Shown here piece by piece: positions 18,645 through 26,570 of a DNA stretch of 64,000 bases (positions are counted from its first letter, which is position 1; each line of letters begins with the position of its first letter). The notes under the pieces were generated by a model. The model saw nothing but the letters and a program-made list of their open reading frames with translations. It had not been told where the DNA came from and made no database searches. The position numbers and the translations under genes were made by a program. Origin of the DNA: Mycoplana dimorpha (lineage in GTDB: Bacteria > Pseudomonadota > Alphaproteobacteria > Rhizobiales > Rhizobiaceae); the NCBI RefSeq assembly GCF_003046475.1, contig NZ_PZZZ01000001.1, positions 124,001 to 188,000 of the forward strand. The letters run 5' to 3'.

Positions 18645-19463
18645 TCAGTCCTTGACGACCGAAATATCCGGCGCATCGACCGCCTTCATGCCGACGACGT
18701 GATAGCCGCTGTCGGCGTGATGAACCTCGCCGGTGACAGAACGCGACAGGTCGGAAAGCATGTAGAGCCCGACGTCGCCGATCTCCTCGATCGTGACGGT
18801 CTTGCGCAGCGGCGCGTTGTACTCGTTCCACTTGAGGATGTAGCGGAAGTCACCGATGCCGGAAGCCGCCAGCGTCTTGATCGGACCGGCCGAAATGGCG
18901 TTGACGCGGATGTGCTTCGGGCCGAGATCGACGGCGAGATACTTGACGCTCGCCTCCAGCGCCGCCTTGGCAACACCCATGACGTTATAGTTCGGCATGA
19001 CCTTTTCGGCGCCGTAATAGGTCAAGGTCAGCATCGAGCCGCCGTCCGTCATCAGCTTCTCGGCGCGACGGGCGACCGAGGTGAACGAGTAGACGGAGAT
19101 CTGCATCGTCTTGGCGAAGTTTTCCGGAGACGTGTCGATGTAGCGTCCCGTCAGCTCGTCCTTGTCGGAAAAGCCGATCGCGTGCACGAGGAAGTCGATC
19201 TTGCCCCACATCTTTTCGACATTCTCGAACACCGCGTCGATCGAGGCCTCGTCGGCGACGTCGCAGTGGCCGGCGAGAACACCGCCGAGCTCGGCTGCGA
19301 GCGGCTCGACGCGCTTCTTCAGCGCCTCGCCCTGATAGGTCAAGGCAATCTCGCCGCCTTGTGCGCGAATGGCCTTGGCGATACCCCACGCGATAGAGCG
19401 GTTGTTCGCTACGCCCATGATGACGCCGCGTTTGCCGCTCATCAGACCGGATGCCTGAACCAT
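18645..19463 (-). CDS. fabI: Enoyl-[acyl-carrier-protein] reductase (NADH)
   Basis: Reduces trans-2-enoyl-ACP in the last step of each fatty-acid elongation cycle. The 272-residue protein has the SDR-type nucleotide site GVANNRSIAWGIAKA, the Tyr-x6-Lys catalytic pair in YYGAEKVMPNYNVMGVAKAALE (Tyr then Lys seven residues later) and the GPIKTLAASGI substrate loop. AAGGGA lies 6 bases before the ATG at 19463. FabI is the target of triclosan-type inhibitors. It is followed by the histidine phosphatase. Confidence 0.95.
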   Translation of the reverse strand: MVQASGLMSGKRGVIMGVANNRSIAWGIAKAIRAQGGEIALTYQGEALKKRVEPLAAELGGVLAGHCDVADEASIDAVFENVEKMWGKIDFLVHAIGFSDKDELTGRYIDTSPENFAKTMQISVYSFTSVARRAEKLMTDGGSMLTLTYYGAEKVMPNYNVMGVAKAALEASVKYLAVDLGPKHIRVNAISAGPIKTLAASGIGDFRYILKWNEYNAPLRKTVTIEEIGDVGLYMLSDLSRSVTGEVHHADSGYHVVGMKAVDAPDISVVKD

Positions 19464-19585
19464 GGAATGTCCCTTACTGATTTAATTCGAATTTTGCCTA
19501 TGGCATACGCGGCTGTGCGGTTCAAGCGCGACAGGTTCAGGAACTATTAGCGCCCGTAACAATGGGTGCGCTTTTCATCGAACCG

Positions 19586-20644
19586 TCACAGATAAAGGCC
19601 TTCGCGCAGGCTCCGCATCAGGTCGATCATCTTGTCGTCGGGCCTCTCCCACAAAAGCAGCCGGATCTCGACCAGCAGGTTGCCGCGCTGCCCATCGGCA
19701 TCGGTGAGCCCGTGGCCCTCCAGGCAGATGACCTGATCCGAACTGGACCAGGCCGGAACCGTCACCGGCAGGTCCTCGCCGTCCGGTCCGAGGACCGTCG
19801 TTTCGCACCCGAGGACGGCGTTCTCGATCGTCACCGGAAGACATGTGCGCAGGTCGTTGCCGTCGACCCGGAATGGGCCCGGCGCCACCCGCACCGTCAC
19901 CACCGCGTCGCCGCGCTTGAGGTCTTGGATCCGGTGCCCCTGTTCCTTGAGCCGGATGACCGTGCCGTCGGTCGTGCCGGCCACGAGCGGCACCCTCAGG
20001 CTCTCGCCATTGACCTCGAGCGTCATCTTCGCCTGCTTCAGCATGTCCTCGACCGTCACGACCAGATCGCAGGCGAGGTCCGGCGCCTTGTCTATGACCG
20101 GCCGGGAGCCGCGAATGCGGCGTATGATACCCGATATGATGTCGGCTGCCGCCGTCGCGCGGCGCGCCGCCGGCGTGTCGGCGGGCTCTGCCGGGGAGGG
20201 CGGGGCTTTCGCTGCGGTCTGGCGCTCGCCGCTTGCGGCTGCGGAAGCGGGGGCGGCCTGGGCTGTCGTCTGCTGCTTGTTCGCACCGGCGCCGAAGATG
20301 CGCGAAACCATGTCCTCGGCGCTCTCCGGACCACTCTGCGGCGCCCCTTCGGCTTGAGCCTTGCGGGCGCTCTGCTGCCGGCGCATCTGCTCCATGCGGC
20401 GCAGCTCCATCTCCCGCCGCACCTCGGCATTGCGGTGGGCGCGGTCGTACCGGCTGCGCCGTTCCGGATCGCGCAACAGTTCGTAGGCGCGGCCCGCCTC
20501 GGTAAAGCGGATGCTGGCGAAGGGGTCGTCCTGATTCTGGTCGGGATGGACCGCCTTTGCGAGCACCCGCCAGGCCGCCTTTATCTCCTCCTGGCCGGCA
20601 TCGCGATGGACGCCAAGCACCGCATACGGATCACGCATCAACAT
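19586..20644 (-). CDS. DnaJ-like co-chaperone (CbpA type, no zinc finger)
   Basis: A 352-residue J-domain protein. Residues 4-67 form the J domain with the HPD motif (KAVHPDQNQDD) that stimulates DnaK. A charged and Ala/Gln-rich linker follows to about 180, then a DnaJ C-terminal substrate-binding region (PDLACDLVVTVEDMLKQAKM to the end). The cysteine-rich CxxCxGxG repeats of classical DnaJ are missing, placing it with CbpA/type II proteins. The second Met (20638) is an alternative start. pdxH lies close by on the other strand. Confidence 0.85.
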   Translation of the reverse strand: MLMRDPYAVLGVHRDAGQEEIKAAWRVLAKAVHPDQNQDDPFASIRFTEAGRAYELLRDPERRSRYDRAHRNAEVRREMELRRMEQMRRQQSARKAQAEGAPQSGPESAEDMVSRIFGAGANKQQTTAQAAPASAAASGERQTAAKAPPSPAEPADTPAARRATAAADIISGIIRRIRGSRPVIDKAPDLACDLVVTVEDMLKQAKMTLEVNGESLRVPLVAGTTDGTVIRLKEQGHRIQDLKRGDAVVTVRVAPGPFRVDGNDLRTCLPVTIENAVLGCETTVLGPDGEDLPVTVPAWSSSDQVICLEGHGLTDADGQRGNLLVEIRLLLWERPDDKMIDLMRSLREGLYL

Positions 20645-20815
20645 CTAACCGCCCGCCTGTCTGCCTGGGTGGTGATACACCCCCTGCCGCTGCCGGGGCC
20701 TCGCCATGAGGCCCGCAGGCCGGGATGATGCCAATAACCTCCTAATCGAAGGTTACACGCCGGCGAGGGAGAAACGCATTCGTTGCGTCCGCGCCCCGTC
20801 GCGCGGGAGAGAATA

Positions 20816-21220
20816 TTACTGCCGGTCGAAGCGGGTCAGCATCCACGTGCCGTCCCGGCCGACACAGGTGCGGCCGTCGTAGTTGGCGACGCCGGTGTAC
20901 GAATGGAGCGTCGTCGTAAAGTCCCGGCATTTGCGCCCGGCCTCGTCGCTGAGTTCGGACACGCTGCTGACGACGCCGGCGCTGCCCGAGACGGTGTTCG
21001 CCCACGGGATCGGCGTGCCGGCATTGCGGGTGAGATCGGTGGAGGACACGGCATTACGCACCGTCGCCGCGTCCGACGTGCCGTCAGCGCGCCCACCGGG
21101 CACGGAAGCCGTCCTCACGCCCTTGTCGACGGTCGTGTCGGCAAAATCGAACCCGCTGCTCATGCAGCCCGAAAGCGGGATGAGGCAGATGGCAACCAGG
21201 GCCATCCGCGACCGCAGCAT
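20816..21220 (-). CDS. Putative lipoprotein, RT0821/Lpp0805-like surface protein
   Basis: About 134 residues with a lipoprotein signal: MALVAICLIPLSGC gives the lipobox LSGC, then a Ser/Thr/Gly-rich mature segment and a conserved C-terminal stretch RKCRDFTTTLHSYTGVANYDGRTC, as in RT0821-type surface proteins of alphaproteobacteria. The two mature Cys may form a disulfide. Three starts are possible: ATG at 21220 (used), ATG at 21205, or TTG at 21226, the last with GGGAG nine bases upstream. The gene diverges from pdxH. Function unknown. Confidence 0.7.
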   Translation of the reverse strand: MLRSRMALVAICLIPLSGCMSSGFDFADTTVDKGVRTASVPGGRADGTSDAATVRNAVSSTDLTRNAGTPIPWANTVSGSAGVVSSVSELSDEAGRKCRDFTTTLHSYTGVANYDGRTCVGRDGTWMLTRFDRQ

Positions 21221-21309
21221 CCACAATATCGTTGTCTCCCGTCGCGACTTTGCTATGACTTCAACTCCTGCACACCCGAACGGACAGATCATCGGCATTG
21301 GATTCAAAT

Positions 21310-21930
21310 ATGAGCGATACAGAGTTAACAAGCGGTGACTTCACGGAGGAAAACGAACCCTTCGGCCTGTTCGCGACATGGCTTGCCGAGGCGGAGCGGA
21401 GCGAGCCGAACGATCCGAACGCGGTGGCGCTCGCAACGGTCGACGCCAGCGGCCTCCCCAATGTGCGCATGGTACTCCTGAAGGGATTCGACGAACAGGG
21501 CTTCGTCTTCTACACCAATTTCGAAAGCCGCAAAGGAGAAGAAATCCTGGCGACCGGCAAGGCGGCCATGTGTTTCCACTGGAAATCGCTGCGCCGGCAG
21601 GTCCGGCTGCGCGGACCGGTCGAGGTCGTCTCCGATGCCGAGGCCGACGCCTACTACCGGTCCCGGGCGCGGGGGAGCCGGATCGGAGCCTGGGCGTCGA
21701 AACAGTCGCGCCCGCTCGAAAGCCGCTTCGCGCTCGAGAAGGCTGTGGCGGAATACACGGCCCGCTACGCGATCGGCGATATCCCACGCCCTCCTTACTG
21801 GTCGGGCTTTCGCATCCGGCCCGTGTCGATCGAGTTCTGGCACGACCGCCCATTCCGTCTCCACGACCGGGTGGAGTTTCGTCGCGCGGCGGCGGGCGAG
21901 GGGTGGCAGAAGGTGCGCATGTATCCCTGA
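21310..21930 (+). CDS. pdxH: Pyridoxamine 5'-phosphate oxidase
   Basis: FMN-dependent enzyme oxidising pyridoxine/pyridoxamine 5'-phosphate to pyridoxal 5'-phosphate. The 206-residue protein shows [37 protein letters not shown] (FMN phosphate site), [13 protein letters not shown], and the C-terminal signature [25 protein letters not shown] use the ATG at 21310; the in-frame TTG at 21298 is not needed. In alphaproteobacteria pdxH is often close to a J-domain gene, as here. Confidence 0.95.
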   Translation: MSDTELTSGDFTEENEPFGLFATWLAEAERSEPNDPNAVALATVDASGLPNVRMVLLKGFDEQGFVFYTNFESRKGEEILATGKAAMCFHWKSLRRQVRLRGPVEVVSDAEADAYYRSRARGSRIGAWASKQSRPLESRFALEKAVAEYTARYAIGDIPRPPYWSGFRIRPVSIEFWHDRPFRLHDRVEFRRAAAGEGWQKVRMYP

Positions 21931-22160
21931 TCCGCCGTTTGCGGGCCGGCATACGATCTGCACCGAAAACCGCGGGCCGGCTGCAGCGACGGGGTGACCC
22001 GTCATTGCCGCTTCGGTCGCGGCCGCGGCTTGCAGTATACAACTCCCATTGGTGTGCTATATTTTTCGACAACAAGAAGCTTGTGCAGCCAAGGTCTTTC
22101 GACCGCGCGTGCGCAGCAGGCAAGGCTTGAATCCAAGGCATCGACGCGGAGGAGAATTCA

Positions 22161-23417
22161 ATGGCCAGCAATCTTGTGTCCTACCTCATGCAGTCTCTTA
22201 CGCCCGACGTGATCGCGCGGCTGGCGGCGGCGCTCGGGCTTGACACCGACAAGGTGCAACGCGGCGTCGCCGCTGCCGTCCCGGCGCTGCTGGCCGGACT
22301 TGCCAACATCGTTGCGCAGCCCGGCGGGGCAGAAAAGGTCGCGGACGCCGCGAGACAACAGGGCGCCGTCGCGGATCCCGGCGCCATGCTTTCCGCCGGC
22401 AACCAGTCCTCCCTTGCGCAGACGGGCTCGCAGATGCTGGCCTCGCTTCTCGGCGGCAACACCAGCGGCTCCCTGGCGAATGCGATCGGCAGCTATTCCG
22501 GATTGGGCCAGAACGCCGCCGGATCGCTGCTCGGCATGCTTGCACCCCTCGTCATGGGCGGTCTCGCCCGCAGGTTGGGCGGCGATGTCAGTGCCAACGG
22601 CGTCGCAAACCTGCTCGGGGCCGAGCGGGAAAACATTGTTGCCGCGCTGCCGTCGGGCATGCGGGACATGCTCCGCGGCTCCGGCCTGTTCGAGGGCGTC
22701 GCCGGAGCGGCGCGTACGGCTACGGCCGGCAGCGACACGGTCGCACGGACGGCGGCCCCCGCCTCGGGCGTTCGCGACACCACCTCGACGGCGAGTAGTG
22801 GGCGCGGCAGCAGCTGGCTCTACTGGCTGATCGCTGCACTGGTTGTGTTGGGGGCCCTCTATTATTGGTTCGGCCGCCCGACCCATCGCGCCGCGCCGCC
22901 CGCTCCGCCGACCACCGAGACGCCTGCTCCGGCCGAGCCCAAAGCGCCCGCCACACCCCAGAGCCAGGCGCCGTCAGGAACGCCACCGGCCGCACCGTCG
23001 GAGACGCCCACGCAGACCGCGCCCGTTACTCCGGCGCCGCCGCCCGAGACCCCGACGCAGGCCGCGCCTGCTACGCCGCCTGCGCCGTCGCTGACGGTGG
23101 CCGGCGTCGACATGGGCAAGCAGGTGAGCGATGCGATGACGAATATCGAGACGACGCTCAATGGCGTGAAGGATGCGGCGAGCGCCCAGGCGGCGGTGCC
23201 GAAGGTGCAGACCGCATCGGACCAGCTCGACAAGGTGAGCGGCATGCTCGGTCAGCTCTCGCCCGGGCAGAAGACCGCACTTGCGGATCTGGTTCGGCCC
23301 CGCATGGCCTCGCTCAATGCGCTGTTCGACCGGATTCTCGCTATGCCCGGAGTATCGGACGTCCTGAAGCCGGCGATCGACGGCCTGAGAACGAAGCTGA
23401 CGGCGCTCGCGCCCTGA
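22161..23417 (+). CDS. DUF937 domain protein with membrane anchor and proline-rich stalk
   Basis: A 418-residue protein in four parts: a DUF937-like helical, Gly/Ala-rich domain (1-165, with AARLGLDTDKVQRGV-type and GLARRLGGD repeats); a low-complexity Ala/Thr/Ser segment; one TM helix at about 217-236 (WLYWLIAALVVLGALYYWF); then a Pro/Ala/Thr-rich stalk (240-315) and a helical C-terminal domain (about 318-418). The stalk has an imperfect tandem repeat, ETPTQ-A-P. AGGAG precedes the ATG. The DUF937 part would be cytoplasmic and the stalk periplasmic. Function unknown; the downstream gene is 78 bases away. Confidence 0.7.
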   Translation: MASNLVSYLMQSLTPDVIARLAAALGLDTDKVQRGVAAAVPALLAGLANIVAQPGGAEKVADAARQQGAVADPGAMLSAGNQSSLAQTGSQMLASLLGGNTSGSLANAIGSYSGLGQNAAGSLLGMLAPLVMGGLARRLGGDVSANGVANLLGAERENIVAALPSGMRDMLRGSGLFEGVAGAARTATAGSDTVARTAAPASGVRDTTSTASSGRGSSWLYWLIAALVVLGALYYWFGRPTHRAAPPAPPTTETPAPAEPKAPATPQSQAPSGTPPAAPSETPTQTAPVTPAPPPETPTQAAPATPPAPSLTVAGVDMGKQVSDAMTNIETTLNGVKDAASAQAAVPKVQTASDQLDKVSGMLGQLSPGQKTALADLVRPRMASLNALFDRILAMPGVSDVLKPAIDGLRTKLTALAP

Positions 23418-23495
23418 CGGTCGTCTGAACGGTCAGGCAGGCCGCGGTAAACGCTTGCCCTTTGGTATGTAAAAGCCAGACAGGAGGTCGCGTCC

Positions 23496-23993
23496 ATGGC
23501 TGACAGATCGACGTTTTCGCCCGATGAATGGAACCTGCTCCTGGAGGCGGTCATGGCGGCTGGAATTGCCGTCAGCGCCGCGGATCCGAGCGGACTTTGG
23601 GGCATGCTGAAGGAGGGTATAGCGGGCAGCCAGACGCTTCTCGACGCCAGGTCGAACGCCGCTGCCACGCCGCTGATGGCGGCGATCGCCGGGAGCTTCG
23701 AAAGCGCCGACGGGCGCAATGCGGCGCGAGCAAGGCTCCAGGCGACGCTCGAGGGGGCAAAGCCTGCCGAGATCAGCTCGCGCTGCGTCGAGGCGGTGCG
23801 CCGGGCGGCGGAACTGGTGGACGCGAAAGCGCCGGCCGATGCGCCGGCCTTCAAGGCCTGGCTGTTGCAGATGAGCACCGACGTCGCCGAGGCGGCGAAG
23901 GAAGGCGGCTTTCTCGGCTTTGGCGGTACGCCGGTGAGCGATGCGGAAAAGGCGACCGTTGCCCAGATCTCGGCTGCGCTCGGGCTCACGTGA
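23496..23993 (+). CDS. Conserved hypothetical helical protein
   Basis: A 165-residue, mostly helical, Ala-rich soluble protein with no family I recognise. It has no signal peptide or TM segment. A perfect AGGAGG lies before the ATG at 23496, and base use matches the flanking genes, so it is a real gene. The N-terminal segment FSPDEWNLLLEAVMAAGIAVSAADPSG and the C-terminal EAAKEGGFLGFGGTPVSDAEKA suggest a compact bundle with a Gly loop. It follows the DUF937 gene and may share its transcript. Confidence 0.6.
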   Translation: MADRSTFSPDEWNLLLEAVMAAGIAVSAADPSGLWGMLKEGIAGSQTLLDARSNAAATPLMAAIAGSFESADGRNAARARLQATLEGAKPAEISSRCVEAVRRAAELVDAKAPADAPAFKAWLLQMSTDVAEAAKEGGFLGFGGTPVSDAEKATVAQISAALGLT

Positions 23994-24071
23994 GGCATGT
24001 CTTCAATGGTGTGGATATGTGTTCGGAAGCGTCCTTGTGAAGCCGCGTTCACGCGACGCCTCTAGCCGGGT

Positions 24072-25127
24072 TCAGCGTCCCATCAGCCTGAACGGGATGC
24101 CCGAAGCGAGCGCCGAGACATATTTGCGCTTCTGGTAGAGCCCGTTCAGCGAGATGCGGGGGAGGGCGGTCGGCGAAGCGAAGCTGGTCGTGTCGAGCGT
24201 GCCGGGAACGGTGGTGACCGCCACTTCGAAGCCGAGTTCGGCCGCCAGGCGATGCTCGCGCGGCGTCACCGTCTGGCCAAAGCCGTAGGGGTAGGCCAAG
24301 GCGACCGGCCGGTGGCCGGTGATGGCTTCTAGCCGCTCCGCCGAGGCCTGCATCTCTTCCCGCGCCTCGTTCGCGTCAAGTCGGGAGAGCGCCCGATGGC
24401 TGATGGTGTGGGCGCCGAGCGTCGCAAGCGGATTGAGCGCCAGGCTCTTGAGTTCCGGCTCGCGCATGATCAGCCGTTCTGTGATCAGCAGCGGATCGAT
24501 GCCATGGGCGCGGGCGGCTGCGTCGAGCTCCGCGACGATCGCCCTCTCGTCTCCCGACTGGATGAAGGCGGAGATGCGCGCGAAGGCGGCGTTCTTGTGC
24601 GCCGTGGTGGCCAGCGGCAGCGTCACCGGCCCCGATCCTAGGTCGAATTCAAGGTGCGGCAGGGCGCGCAAAAGGTCTGTGAGCGTCTCCCACCAGATGC
24701 TGTGCGTCCGGCAGGCAAAGCCGCTGGTGACGAAGACGGTGAACGGCACCCGATGCTCGGTGAATACCGGCTGGGCGTGGACCGCATTGTTGCGATAGCC
24801 GTCGTCGAGCGTGAAGGCGGCGAAGCGCTCGTCCGGGCGTGCGATCGCCATGCGCGCGGCCAGGTGATGCAGGGCGACGAACTGATAGCCCTCGGCGGCC
24901 AGCAGCCGGATCGCGGCGTCGAGGAAATCCGGCGTGATCTCCAGGTGGGCGTTCGGGTCGAAGTCGTTGTCGATCTTCGGGCGGACGTGGTGCAGCGTGA
25001 AGATGGCGCCGCGCCCCCGCGCCGAGGTCATCAGGCCGGCGCGCCCCGCCAGGCTGGAAAGTTCCAGCCCGCCGGCTATGGCCGCGCGCTTCAGGCTGCG
25101 GCGCATGACGTGCTTCAATGTCGGCAT
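24072..25127 (-). CDS. Polysaccharide deacetylase (NodB-homology) family protein
   Basis: A 351-residue carbohydrate esterase 4-like enzyme. The first metal motif is FAAFTLDDGYRNN (catalytic base and metal Asp), the His pair is in LGAHTISHRALSRL, and the later conserved ALAYPYGFG is present. The first 35 residues are basic with a weakly hydrophobic patch rather than a clear signal peptide. Substrates of this family include peptidoglycan, chitin oligomers and exopolysaccharides; none can be assigned. It stands alone, with convergent neighbours on the left and a divergent gap before the TRAP genes. Confidence 0.85.
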   Translation of the reverse strand: MPTLKHVMRRSLKRAAIAGGLELSSLAGRAGLMTSARGRGAIFTLHHVRPKIDNDFDPNAHLEITPDFLDAAIRLLAAEGYQFVALHHLAARMAIARPDERFAAFTLDDGYRNNAVHAQPVFTEHRVPFTVFVTSGFACRTHSIWWETLTDLLRALPHLEFDLGSGPVTLPLATTAHKNAAFARISAFIQSGDERAIVAELDAAARAHGIDPLLITERLIMREPELKSLALNPLATLGAHTISHRALSRLDANEAREEMQASAERLEAITGHRPVALAYPYGFGQTVTPREHRLAAELGFEVAVTTVPGTLDTTSFASPTALPRISLNGLYQKRKYVSALASGIPFRLMGR

Positions 25128-25489
25128 CTGCGTTCCATCAGGCGGTTTCTGCCGCCTTTATGGGGGCGGCATGGTATCCGGAGGGTTAACATCAGCCTGT
25201 GTCGCCATCGGCCCAGGCCGTCACGCCCGTCTGGCGATGGCAGGGCATGCTCGGTTTTGAGGGGCAGCCTATCTTCCGCCTGCGGGGCGGATCGCACACC
25301 CCAGAGGGCGACCGCGGAGTTGCTGTGAAAGCACGTCCCGCAGAAGTCCCAGGCGAGTGATCGGATCGGCTCAATGCCGTGGAAACTGGCCTTGCCGGGG
25401 TGGACCCGCCTCAACCTTTGCGCTTAGTGTCTCCCAATGGCCACCGCCAGGGTGGCGTCGAAGACCAAAATTTCTGTTGGGAGGCAATC
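25128..25489. other. 362-base divergent intergenic region
   Basis: The space between the deacetylase start and the TRAP binding-protein start should carry both promoters. I see no gene and no clear operator palindrome. A strong GGGAGG ribosome site lies at 25479-25484 for the plus-strand gene. Confidence 0.5.
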
Positions 25490-26500
25490 ATGAAAGTCTT
25501 TTCATTCAAGGCGATAGCTGGCGCGGCGCTTGCCGTCGGCCTGATGGTCCAGGGCGCAGCCGCCCAGGACATGCAGTTTTTCCGCATCGGCACCGGCGGC
25601 ACCGCCGGCACCTATTACCCGATCGGAGGCCTGATCGCGAATGCCATCTCGAACCCGCCCGGCTCGCGTGCCTGTGACGCGGGCGGCTCGTGCGGCGTGC
25701 CGGGCCTCATCGCCACCGCCGTGGCCTCGAACGGCTCGGTCGGCAACGTCAACTCGATCAAGGGCGGCACCCTGGAGGCCGGTTTCAGCCAGTCCGACGT
25801 CGCCTATTGGGCGCAGACCGGCACCGGCCTGTGGGAAGGCCAGCCGGCGGTCGAAAACCTCCGCCTGATCGCCAACCTCTATCCCGAGAGCATCCACCTG
25901 GTGGCGCGCAAGGATGCCGGCATTGCCTCGGTCGCCGACCTGAAGGGCAAGAAGGTCTCGCTCGACGAACCGGGCTCCGGCACGCTGGTCGACGCCAAGA
26001 TCATCCTCGAAGCCTTCGGCCTGTCGGAATCCGACATCTCGGCCGAATATCTGAAGCCTGACCAGGCCGCCGACCGCATGCGCGACGGCGCGATGGACGC
26101 CTTCTTCTTCGTCGGCGGCTATCCGGCCGGCGCCATCGCCGAACTGTCGAGCCAGCATGACGTCGTTCTGGTGCCGATCACCGGCCCCGAGGTGGACAAG
26201 CTGCGCGAGACCTACACATTCTTTGCGACCGACAACCTGCCCGCCGGCACCTACAAGGGGCAGGATGCCGACGTTCCGACCATCTCGGTCGGTGCGCAGC
26301 TGGTGACCTCGGCTGAACTGTCGGAGGAACTGGTCCACGGCATCACCCAGGCACTGTTCCACGAGACGACGCAGAAGCTGTTCGCCGCCGGCCATGCCAA
26401 GGGCAAGCACATCACGCTGGACAATGCCGTGCAGGGCGCGGGCATCCCGTTCCACCCGGGCGCGGAGAAGTTCTACCGCGAGGCCGGCAAGCTGCAATAA
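25490..26500 (+). CDS. TAXI family TRAP transporter solute-binding protein
   Basis: A 336-residue periplasmic protein with a cleavable signal (1-25, ending GAAAQ). The mature start FFRIGTGGTAGTYYPIGGLIANAIS is the hallmark of the TAXI type of TRAP receptors, followed by the glutamate/dicarboxylate-like LKGKKVSLDEPGSGTLVDAK segment. TAXI systems import organic acids by ion gradient. The Cys-containing stretch SRACDAGGSCGVPG at about 55-70 is an unusual surface insertion. GGGAGG lies 5 bases before the ATG at 25490. The fused permease follows 70 bases downstream. Confidence 0.92.
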   Translation: MKVFSFKAIAGAALAVGLMVQGAAAQDMQFFRIGTGGTAGTYYPIGGLIANAISNPPGSRACDAGGSCGVPGLIATAVASNGSVGNVNSIKGGTLEAGFSQSDVAYWAQTGTGLWEGQPAVENLRLIANLYPESIHLVARKDAGIASVADLKGKKVSLDEPGSGTLVDAKIILEAFGLSESDISAEYLKPDQAADRMRDGAMDAFFFVGGYPAGAIAELSSQHDVVLVPITGPEVDKLRETYTFFATDNLPAGTYKGQDADVPTISVGAQLVTSAELSEELVHGITQALFHETTQKLFAAGHAKGKHITLDNAVQGAGIPFHPGAEKFYREAGKLQ

Positions 26501-26570
26501 GGGGCTAAGGGCTCCTTGGGACGCGGCGCGCCCGCGTCCCGACCGCAGGAACAGGCGTGAGGGGATTTGC

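Noticed and set aside
22920-23090. Tandem DNA repeat in the DUF937 gene
   Set aside because: It is a Pro/Ala/Thr-rich codon pattern in a protein stalk with only one imperfect 30-base repeat, not a true satellite.
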